From Pseudomonadota bacterium (GTDB lineage: Bacteria > Pseudomonadota > Alphaproteobacteria > Rhizobiales > Xanthobacteraceae): a stretch of 16,767 nt of DNA. The stretch lies in assembly GCA_023390955.1 (NCBI GenBank), contig JAEWBW010000075.1, positions 1 to 16,767 on the forward strand, read 5' to 3'. This document shows positions 6,202 through 12,605 of this stretch, piece after piece (within the stretch, counting starts at the first letter, position 1; each line of letters begins with the position of its first letter). The position numbers were made by a program, and so were the translations under genes. Below the pieces are notes generated by a model. That model was given only the letters and a program-made list of their open reading frames with translations. It had not been told where the DNA came from and made no database searches.

Positions 6202-7452
6202 TTACGCGCGCACCGCCGCGAGCCCTGGCACCGCGGCGAAGCCCGCCTTGCTGGCATAGCCCCGCACGATCGCTTCGCGCTGGGCGTAGCTCAGGATCTT
6301 CTCGACATTGTCGAAGCCGTCGGGCGCGAGCTGCTCGACGGCGTCGATGACGCCCTCAGGGCCGCCACGGCGGTTCGAGCGGACGATGTCTGCCGTCATC
6401 GGCAGGCGTTTCTTCTCGTACTCGACCAGCGCCTGGCGCGGATGCTCCGAACGCGCCAGCAGGTCCGCCAGGCAGCGGGCATCGAGGATGGCCTGCGAGG
6501 CACCGTTCGAGCCGACCGGGTACATCGGATGCGCAGCGTCGCCCAGCAGCGTCACGCGTCCCGACGACCAATACGGCAGGGGATCGCGATCGCAGGTCGG
6601 ATACTCGTAGAATTCGGGCGTCGCCGAGATCAGGCTCTTCACGTCGATATAGGGCACCGAGAAACGCGCGACATGCGGCATCAGCTCCTCGCGCCGGCCG
6701 GGCCGCGACCAGTCTTCCTTGCGCGGCGGCGGCGCATTGCCCTCACCGACCTTTACCAGCACCGCCCAGTTGGTGAGGCGGCTCGCCGGGCTCGATCCCT
6801 CCGCGATCGGATAGACCACGACCTTCGCATTCAATCCGCCGGCCACGATCATCGACTTGCCGGTCAGGAACATCGGCCAGTCGCGCGCGCCGCGCCACAG
6901 CATCAGGCCGTTCCAGCACGGCGGCCCCTCATTCGGAAACAGCGTGTCACGTACGCGCGAATGGATGCCGTCAGCACCGATCAGGATATCGCCGCGCGCC
7001 GTATGAATATGCGCGCCGGTGCGGTCGAAGAAATACGCGGTGACACCGCCTTCGTCCTGGGTGAAGGCGCCGAGCCGGCAGCCGGTGTGAATGAGCTCCG
7101 GCCCCAACCGTTCCTCGACCGCGCGGTGGATGACGCCCTGCAGCCGCCCGCGATGGATCGAAAATTGCGGCACGTCATGACCGGCATCGATGCCGCGCGC
7201 TTCGCGCCAGACTTCCTGGCCGTGACGGTTGAGGTAATAGAGCTGGTCGGTGCGGATCGCGACGTCGTCGAGGTCTTGCAGCAGGCCGAGCCCGGCAAGC
7301 TCGCGCATCGCATGCGGCAGGGTGTTGATACCGACGCCAAGCTCGCGAATGGTGTCCGCCTGCTCAAAAATCTCGCAGCCAATGCCGCGCGCTCGCAGCA
7401 TCAACGCTGTGGTGAGACCTCCGATGCCGCCACCGACGATAATCGCCTTCAT
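6202..7452 (-). CDS. FAD-dependent monooxygenase, PhzS-like
   Basis: A 416-residue class A flavoprotein monooxygenase. It has the dinucleotide motif VGGGIGG (6-12), the DG motif GADGIHSRVRDTLFP (159-173) and the GD motif VTLLGDAAHPMYPVGSNGASQ (300-320). FSIHRGRLQGVIHRAV (98-113) and the overall length resemble the phenazine-1-carboxylate-type hydroxylase PhzS and related enzymes often annotated 'flavin-dependent oxidoreductase'. Such enzymes use NAD(P)H and O2 to hydroxylate aromatics, sometimes with decarboxylation. The start at 7452 has GGAG 8 nt upstream; the TTG at 7470 is less likely. It follows the monooxygenase/reductase gene by 51 nt on the same strand, so it probably shares its promoter. 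The substrate is not known. It might hydroxylate an alternative or incoming aromatic acid before or instead of CoA activation. Confidence 0.85.
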   Translation of the reverse strand: MKAIIVGGGIGGLTTALMLRARGIGCEIFEQADTIRELGVGINTLPHAMRELAGLGLLQDLDDVAIRTDQLYYLNRHGQEVWREARGIDAGHDVPQFSIHRGRLQGVIHRAVEERLGPELIHTGCRLGAFTQDEGGVTAYFFDRTGAHIHTARGDILIGADGIHSRVRDTLFPNEGPPCWNGLMLWRGARDWPMFLTGKSMIVAGGLNAKVVVYPIAEGSSPASRLTNWAVLVKVGEGNAPPPRKEDWSRPGRREELMPHVARFSVPYIDVKSLISATPEFYEYPTCDRDPLPYWSSGRVTLLGDAAHPMYPVGSNGASQAILDARCLADLLARSEHPRQALVEYEKKRLPMTADIVRSNRRGGPEGVIDAVEQLAPDGFDNVEKILSYAQREAIVRGYASKAGFAAVPGLAAVRA

Positions 7453-7503
7453 CGCCCAAACTCCACTCAATACACAGGCAATGGCTCAGGGTCGCACGGG
7501 CGG

Positions 7504-9855
7504 TTACTCCGCCGCAAGCGGCTTTGTGGCCTCCGCCTTGAGCTCGGCACGGGTCTTGGGTTTAGCCTTAACCCTAAGCTCCTCCATGTCCTGGCGGTCC
7601 CGCACGCTGTTGCGGAAAATCTGCTCCATTCCGGGCAGATATTGCGGGGGGCAGAACATCTTGTCCGCGCCATACCAGGCGGCGGCCTTCATGGCGAAGG
7701 CAGGGTCGACCAGATGCGGCCGGCCGAGCGCGACGAGGTCGGCGCGGCCCGCAGCCAGAATGGTGTTGGCCTGGTCGGCGGTCGTGATGTTACCGACGCA
7801 CATGGTCGCGACGCGCGCCTCGTTGCGGACCTGGTCGGAGAACGGCGTCTGGAACATGCGCCCGTAGATCGGTTGGGCATCGCGCACGGTCTGACCGGTG
7901 GAGACGTCGACGAGATCGACACCAGCCTCGGCGAACGCGCGCGCGACCTCGACGGCGTCGTCGCCGGTGATGCCGCCGTCGGCCCAGTCGGTTGCGGAAA
8001 TGCGCACCGACATCGGCTTGTGCGAGGGCCACACGGCGCGCATGGCCTCGAAGACCTCTCGGGGAAAGCGCAGGCGGTTGGCGAGGGAGCCGCCGTATTC
8101 GTCGGTCCGCGTGTTCGTCAACGGCGAGATGAAGCTTGCGAGCAGATAGCCGTGGGCGCAATGCAGCTCGAGCATGTCGAAGCCGCAGCGGTTGCCGCGC
8201 TCGGCCGCCGCGACGAATTCATCGCGAATGGCATTCATGCCGGCGCGATCGAGCTCGCGCGGAACCTGGCTATCCGGGAAATAAGGCAGCGGCGATGCCG
8301 AGACGACGTCCCAGCCGCCCTCTTCAAGCGGCCGGTCGATCCCATCCCACATCAGCTTGGTCGCGCCCTTACGACCAGCATGACCCAGCTGAAGGCAGAT
8401 CTTTGTAGCCGAATTGGCATGGACAAAATCGACGATACGCTTCCAGGACGCTTCCTGTTCGTCGTTCCACAGGCCGGCGCAGCCCGGCGTGATGCGGGCG
8501 TCACGGCCGACGCAGGTCATTTCCGTGAAAATGAGGCCGGCGCCACCGATCGCGCGTGAGCCGTAATGCACCAGATGGAAATCAGTGGGCACGCCCTCGA
8601 CCGCAGAGTACATGCACATCGGCGAAACCACCGCGCGGTTGGCGAGCGCCATCTCGCGCAGCTTGAGCGGCTGGAACAGCGGTACGGTCGGCTTGTCGAT
8701 ATTGACGTCAAAGCCTTCGCTACGAACCCGCCTGGCAAAGCTCTTCTCGACCTCGGCCACGAAATCGGGCGCCCGGAGTTTCAGGTTGTCATAGGTGATC
8801 GCCTTCGATCGCGTCATCACGCCGAAGGCGAATTGCACGGGATCGAACTCCCAGAAGCGATCGACGTGCTCGAACCAGACCAGCGAGACGTCGGCCGCGT
8901 GCTGGGTCTTCTCAACCTCCTCGCGCCTTCCGTGCTCATAGAGATCAAGCGCGGCCTTGATGTCGGGCGCGCGCTGCATCGCGTCAGCCAGCGCGATCGC
9001 GTCTTCCATCGCCAGCTTGGTGCCGGAGCCGATCGAAAAATGCGCGGTCGCCTTGGCATCGCCAAGCAGGACCATGTTGTCCTTGACCCAGCGCTTGCTG
9101 CGGATCATCGGGAAATTGCGCCACATCGAGCGGTTGGTGAGCAGCTTGTGGCCGTCCAGGAACCAGCCGAAGATGTCGGCCATCCTTGCCGCAGACTGGG
9201 TCTCGTCCAGCCCTTTCAGGCCGGCGCGCTCAAAGGTCTCCGGGTCCGTCTCAAAGATCCAGGTCGAATGACCGGCCTCATATTGATAGGCGTGGGCAAT
9301 GAACGGGCCCCACTCGGTCTCCTGGAAGATGAAGGTGAAGGCATCGAGCGGTTTCGTCGAGCCCATCCAGGCGAACATGTTGGTCCGGACGTCGACCTCC
9401 GGCTCGAAATGCGCGATGTGCTTTTCGCGGAAGCGGCTGTTGATGCCGTCGGCGAGCAGGATGAGATCGGCATCGGCAAACTGAGTTTCGCCGACGACGT
9501 CAACCTCGAAGCGCAACTCGACGCCAAGCTCGCGCGACCGCTCCTGCAGGATCATCAGCAGTTGGCGCCGCGAGCAGCCACAAAAGCCGTTGCCGCCAAC
9601 GCGATGCACCGTGCCGCGGAAATGCACCGCGATGTCATCCCAATAGGCGAATTCCTGGGTGATGCGGCGATAACTCGGCAGGTCGTGCTTTTCGAAATTG
9701 TCGAGCGTGGCGTCGGAAAACACGACGCCGAAGCCGAAGGTGTCGTCGGCCCGGTTCCGCTCGTACACCGTGATGTCGGCGGCCGGACGCTGCTTCTTCA
9801 GCAGGATCGCTGCATAGAGACCTGCCGGTCCGCCACCGATGATTGCGACCTTCAT
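7504..9855 (-). CDS. 2-aminobenzoyl-CoA monooxygenase/reductase-type fusion (salicylyl-CoA 5-hydroxylase/oxidoreductase family)
   Basis: A 783-residue two-domain flavoenzyme. Residues 1-385 are a class A FAD monooxygenase with IIGGGPAG (5-12), ADGINSRFR (135-143) and LLGDAKATAHFSIGSG (263-278). Residues 395-755 are an old-yellow-enzyme FMN domain with SPMCMYS (411-417), GHAGRKG (491-497), the substrate-binding pair H565/H568 in LHCAHGYL, SPLTNTRTDEYGG and GRPHLVDP. This architecture matches Azoarcus evansii 2-aminobenzoyl-CoA monooxygenase/reductase, which hydroxylates the ring of the thioester and then reduces it, giving a non-aromatic 2-amino-5-oxocyclohexenecarboxyl-CoA. The same architecture is also named bifunctional salicylyl-CoA 5-hydroxylase/oxidoreductase. 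The start MKVAIIG at 9855 places the FAD motif at the N-terminus, with operator D 30 bp upstream. It is the key dearomatising step of the cluster; the choice between amino and hydroxy substrate is inferred from context. Confidence 0.9.
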   Translation of the reverse strand: MKVAIIGGGPAGLYAAILLKKQRPAADITVYERNRADDTFGFGVVFSDATLDNFEKHDLPSYRRITQEFAYWDDIAVHFRGTVHRVGGNGFCGCSRRQLLMILQERSRELGVELRFEVDVVGETQFADADLILLADGINSRFREKHIAHFEPEVDVRTNMFAWMGSTKPLDAFTFIFQETEWGPFIAHAYQYEAGHSTWIFETDPETFERAGLKGLDETQSAARMADIFGWFLDGHKLLTNRSMWRNFPMIRSKRWVKDNMVLLGDAKATAHFSIGSGTKLAMEDAIALADAMQRAPDIKAALDLYEHGRREEVEKTQHAADVSLVWFEHVDRFWEFDPVQFAFGVMTRSKAITYDNLKLRAPDFVAEVEKSFARRVRSEGFDVNIDKPTVPLFQPLKLREMALANRAVVSPMCMYSAVEGVPTDFHLVHYGSRAIGGAGLIFTEMTCVGRDARITPGCAGLWNDEQEASWKRIVDFVHANSATKICLQLGHAGRKGATKLMWDGIDRPLEEGGWDVVSASPLPYFPDSQVPRELDRAGMNAIRDEFVAAAERGNRCGFDMLELHCAHGYLLASFISPLTNTRTDEYGGSLANRLRFPREVFEAMRAVWPSHKPMSVRISATDWADGGITGDDAVEVARAFAEAGVDLVDVSTGQTVRDAQPIYGRMFQTPFSDQVRNEARVATMCVGNITTADQANTILAAGRADLVALGRPHLVDPAFAMKAAAWYGADKMFCPPQYLPGMEQIFRNSVRDRQDMEELRVKAKPKTRAELKAEATKPLAAE

Positions 9856-9884
9856 GGGAGCCTCGCCAAAACTGACCCGACCCA

Positions 9885-9908
9885 AATTACTTTAAGCCTA
9901 AAATAATT
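9885..9908. promoter_or_regulatory. Operator copy D, before the monooxygenase/reductase
   Basis: The most symmetric copy: arms AATTACTTTAAG and CCTAAAATAATT match at 10 of 12 positions around a centre between 9896 and 9897. Read on the minus strand its core TTTTAGGCTTAAAGTAATTT matches copy A almost base for base. It lies 30 bp from the start codon and between the crotonase gene and this unit, so it can make an internal promoter within a longer minus-strand run. Confidence 0.75.
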
Positions 9909-9916
9909 TCTGGCAA
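9889..9916 (-). promoter_or_regulatory. Promoter of the monooxygenase/reductase unit
   Basis: On the minus strand a -35-like TTGCCA (9911-9916), a 16-nt spacer and a -10-like TAAAGT (9889-9894) lie about 34 bp upstream of the start codon. The palindromic operator covers the spacer and -10, the same geometry as the ligase promoter. Confidence 0.45.
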
Positions 9917-9941
9917 GCCCTCGTTCGAGGCCGGCGCCGGC

Positions 9942-10778
9942 TCAGTCACCCCGGAATACCGGCTTGACCTTGCTGGCGAAGGCATCGAAAGCGCGCTCGA
10001 AATCGGCCGTCGTCATGCACAGGGCTTGGGCAACCGCCTCCGCCTCGATCGCCTCTTCGATCGACATGGCCCACTCCATGGCGAGCATCCGCTTCGTCAT
10101 GGTGTTGGCGAAGGTCGGCCCTTCCGAGATCTGCTTGGCCAGCAGTTGCGCCTGCGGCAGAACCTGCTCCGGGGTGACGATGCGGCTGAAGAAGCCCCAG
10201 CGCTCGCCCTCCTCCGCGGTCATGAAGCGGCCGGTATAGAGCAGTTCGGATGCGCGCGACTGGCCGATGATCCTCGGCAGGATGGCGCAAGCGCCCATGT
10301 CGCAGCCGGCGAGCCCGACCTTGTTGAAGAGGAAGGCAACCTTGGCGCCAGTCGCGGCCAGCCGCATGTCAGACGCCATGGCGACGATCGCACCGGCACC
10401 GGCGCAGATGCCCTCGACGGAGGCGACGATCGGCTGCGGACAGGCACGCATCGCCTTGACGAGATCCCCGGTCATGCGCGTGAACGCGGTCAGCCCCTTG
10501 GTGTCCATCTTCACCAGCGGCCCGATGATCTCGAACACGTCGCCGCCGGACGAGAAATTACCGCCGGCGCCAGTGACGACGACGACCTTGACCTGCTCAT
10601 CGAAGGCGCAGGCGCGAAAGAAATCGGTCAGCTCCCGGTAGCTCTCGAAGGTCAGCGGATTCTTCCGCTCCGGGCGATTCAGCGTCACGGTCGCGACCTG
10701 ATCGACCACCGCCAGCAGGAAGTGCTTCGGCGAATAATCCGCGAGCGGGATGGTGACGGGATTGGCTGGTCTGCTCAT
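9942..10778 (-). CDS. Crotonase (enoyl-CoA hydratase/isomerase) family protein with non-hydratase active site
   Basis: A 278-residue crotonase. The oxyanion-hole segments are NFSSGGDVFE (74-83) and EGICAGAGAIVAMASDMRLA (122-141). In true hydratases two glutamates act as acid/base. By eye alignment the first position is I131 and the second is K153 (FNKVGLAG), so both are missing. D160 in GCDMGACAILPRIIG sits where PaaG and dienoyl-CoA isomerases carry a catalytic Asp. The start at 10778 follows AGGA with a 6-nt spacer. It lies 45 nt after the SDR stop in the same unit. A role as isomerase, or in ring opening of the dearomatised thioester, is more likely than simple hydration. The reaction is inferred and the family call is firm. 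Confidence 0.85.
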   Translation of the reverse strand: MSRPANPVTIPLADYSPKHFLLAVVDQVATVTLNRPERKNPLTFESYRELTDFFRACAFDEQVKVVVVTGAGGNFSSGGDVFEIIGPLVKMDTKGLTAFTRMTGDLVKAMRACPQPIVASVEGICAGAGAIVAMASDMRLAATGAKVAFLFNKVGLAGCDMGACAILPRIIGQSRASELLYTGRFMTAEEGERWGFFSRIVTPEQVLPQAQLLAKQISEGPTFANTMTKRMLAMEWAMSIEEAIEAEAVAQALCMTTADFERAFDAFASKVKPVFRGD

Positions 10779-10823
10779 GAGGTTTCCTCGCTTCTTGTTC
10801 TGCTGCGCGCTTGACCGCACGGC

Positions 10824-11585
10824 CTAGATTTCGCCACCGGCGACAGCAATGGCCTGTCCTGTGATCGCACCGGCGCCCTCGCCGCACAGCCACATCACGG
10901 CGTCCGCCACCTCCTGCGGGGTGACGAGCCGTCCTTGCGGATTGTGCTTCGCGAGATCGGCGATCGCCTGCTCGCGGCTCCGCCCGGTCTTCTTCATGAT
11001 GTTCTCGACGCTGCCCGCAACCAGATCGGTGTCGGTAAAGCCGGGGCAAATCGCGTTGATGGTGATATTGCTGCTCGCCATCTCCAGCGCCAGCGAGCGC
11101 ACCAGGCCGATCACCGCGTGCTTGGCCGCGCTGTAGGCGCTGACATAGGCGTAACCCTTGAGCCCGGCCGTGGAGGCGACCGCAACGACGCGTCCATAGG
11201 GGCGGCCTTTCATGCCCGGCAACACCGCGCTGACGGCATGGACCACGCCCATGAAATTGACGTCCATCATGCGCGCAAAGAGCGCGGCATCGGATTTCGC
11301 AAAGGGCGCCGATTCCGCGCTCCCCGCATTCGCGATCAGGATATCTATGGGCCGGCGCGCGGCGGCCTCAGCGATCGCGGCACGCACTGCGGCCTCGTCC
11401 GCCACGTCGGCAACAGCCATATGATGCGCCGCGCCGGCATCGATCGCTTCCTGCAGCGTCGCTGCATTGCGGCCGAGCACGGTGACCGTGGCGCCCGCGC
11501 TGGTCAAAGCCGCCGCAATCGCACGGCCGATGCCTCGGCCGCCGCCTGTCACCAGCGCATGCGAGGAACGCGGCAGTCCGGTCAT
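10824..11585 (-). CDS. Short-chain dehydrogenase/reductase (SDR)
   Basis: A 253-residue classical SDR. It has the cofactor motif TGGGRGIG (13-20), NAG (86-88), and the catalytic S138, Y151 and K155 in ASTAGLKGYAYVSAYSAAKH (137-156). PGFTDTDL (181-188) follows the active site as usual. It would oxidise or reduce a hydroxyl/keto group with NAD(P)(H), plausibly on a cyclic CoA thioester after ring reduction. The start at 11585 has GGGAG 8 nt upstream; the ATG at 11600 overlaps that site and is rejected. It is the first gene of a unit with the crotonase, 34 bp downstream of operator E, and divergent to the hydrolase operon. Annotations for such proteins range from 3-hydroxyacyl-CoA to 3-hydroxybutyrate dehydrogenase; the substrate is unknown. 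Confidence 0.88.
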   Translation of the reverse strand: MTGLPRSSHALVTGGGRGIGRAIAAALTSAGATVTVLGRNAATLQEAIDAGAAHHMAVADVADEAAVRAAIAEAAARRPIDILIANAGSAESAPFAKSDAALFARMMDVNFMGVVHAVSAVLPGMKGRPYGRVVAVASTAGLKGYAYVSAYSAAKHAVIGLVRSLALEMASSNITINAICPGFTDTDLVAGSVENIMKKTGRSREQAIADLAKHNPQGRLVTPQEVADAVMWLCGEGAGAITGQAIAVAGGEI

Positions 11586-11618
11586 TGTGCAGGCTCCCAT
11601 CGGGTCGAGGCCTTCCGG

Positions 11619-11642
11619 ATATATTTTAGACTTCAAATTTTT
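11619..11642. promoter_or_regulatory. Operator copy E, before the SDR-crotonase unit
   Basis: A degenerate copy, TTTTAGACTTCAAATTTTTG at 11624-11643, with about 7 of 12 symmetric arm positions. On the minus strand a -10-like TAAAAT lies inside it, with TTCATT 16 nt upstream as a possible -35, the same spacing as copies A and D. It lies 34 bp upstream of the SDR start. Confidence 0.55.
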
Positions 11643-11694
11643 GCAATGAAGACGGCGCTAGCCGAAACGGGGCGGCGTACAGTCGCGGCCCGGA

Positions 11695-11718
11695 AATTGC
11701 TTTAAGCCTAAAGTTATC
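11695..11718. promoter_or_regulatory. Operator copy F, before the hydrolase operon
   Basis: Core TTGCTTTAAGCCTAAAG, with about 8 of 12 symmetric arm positions. It shares the TTTAAGCCTAAA heart exactly with copy D, and its complement with copy A. It lies 57 bp upstream of the alpha/beta hydrolase GTG and 53 bp from copy E, so the divergent intergenic region carries one site per promoter. No clear -35/-10 pair was found. Confidence 0.65.
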
Positions 11719-11774
11719 CCTTTCCATCCCCGACAGGCCTGTTAGCATCATTGGAAAGAGCAAGAGGGAGCCGC

Positions 11775-12605
11775 GTGCAACAGCCCACGCAGATGACGAC
11801 GAAGGACGGACGCTTCGCGTTCGAGGCGGCCGGCGATCCCGGCGCGACGCCTCTGATATTCCTGCACGGCATCGGCGGCGCCGCGCGCGCATGGCGCGAT
11901 CAGCTCGCGCATTTCGCGGGACGGTTCCGGACCATCGCCTGGGACATGCCCGGCTATGGCGGGTCAAAGCCGCTGACCAATGTCAGCATTGCCGCACTGG
12001 CGGATTCCCTTGCGCAATTTTTGCAGCAGATCGAAGCCCGGAGTCCGATCCTCGTCGGCCATTCGATCGGCGGCATGATCGTGCAGCACTGGCTGGTGCA
12101 AAATCCGCGCGTGGCGCGCGCGGTCGTGCTGGCGCAGACCAGCCCGGCCTTCGGCAAGGCCGATGGCGATTGGCAAAAGTCCTTCATCGCGGCGCGGCTC
12201 GGTCCACTCGATCGCGGCGAGACAATGGCGTCGCTCGCGCCCTCGCTGGTCAAGGAACTGGTCGGCGATGCTGCCGATGCCGGTGGCATGGAGCTCGCGC
12301 GTGAATGCATGGGGAGTGTGCCCGAGGCGAGCTATCGCGCGATGATGCTCGCGCTGATCGGGTTCGACCAGCGTGCCGCGCTGAAGGACATCTCTATCCC
12401 AACACTGCTGCTGTCGGGGTCGAAGGACAACAACGCGCCCGCGCCGATGATGGCAAAGATGGCGACCCACGTTCCATCATCTCGTTATGTCGAGCTTGAA
12501 GGCGTCGGCCATCTCGCCAATCTCGAACGTCCCGCTGCGTTCAACGCAGCCCTCGGCGAATTTCTGGAGCACGGCCTGGCCAAGGCAGGGGTAAGCAAGC
12601 AATGA
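11775..12605 (+). CDS. Alpha/beta hydrolase
   Basis: A 276-residue alpha/beta-fold hydrolase. The oxyanion region is LHGIGG (30-35), the nucleophile elbow is GHSIGG with S97, the acid is probably D218 in SGSKDN, and the histidine is H246 in GVGHLANLERP. The triad is complete. Size and motifs fit the MhpC/BphD/3-oxoadipate enol-lactonase group, which cleaves C-C bonds or lactones in aromatic pathways. A thioesterase role is also possible. The GTG start at 11775 is chosen for AGAGGGAG just upstream; the ATG at 11793 has no ribosome site and the TTG at 11751 is too early. Its stop overlaps the next start (ATGA). As first gene of the five-gene plus-strand operon under operator F, it may open the ring or release a CoA product (inference). 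Confidence 0.87.
   Translation: MQQPTQMTTKDGRFAFEAAGDPGATPLIFLHGIGGAARAWRDQLAHFAGRFRTIAWDMPGYGGSKPLTNVSIAALADSLAQFLQQIEARSPILVGHSIGGMIVQHWLVQNPRVARAVVLAQTSPAFGKADGDWQKSFIAARLGPLDRGETMASLAPSLVKELVGDAADAGGMELARECMGSVPEASYRAMMLALIGFDQRAALKDISIPTLLLSGSKDNNAPAPMMAKMATHVPSSRYVELEGVGHLANLERPAAFNAALGEFLEHGLAKAGVSKQ

Noticed and set aside
6442..9906. Very long plus-strand open frames (6442-8559 and 8566-9906) opposite the two flavin monooxygenase genes
   Set aside because: They are antisense to clearly recognisable enzymes, have composition typical of GC-rich shadow frames (rich in R, A, H, D) and no recognisable motifs.
9919..9940. CCTC/GAGG hairpin and the CCGGCGCCGG palindrome after the crotonase gene
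   Set aside because: Short stem, no T-tract, and such palindromes are common in GC-rich DNA; termination before operator D is possible but not supported.
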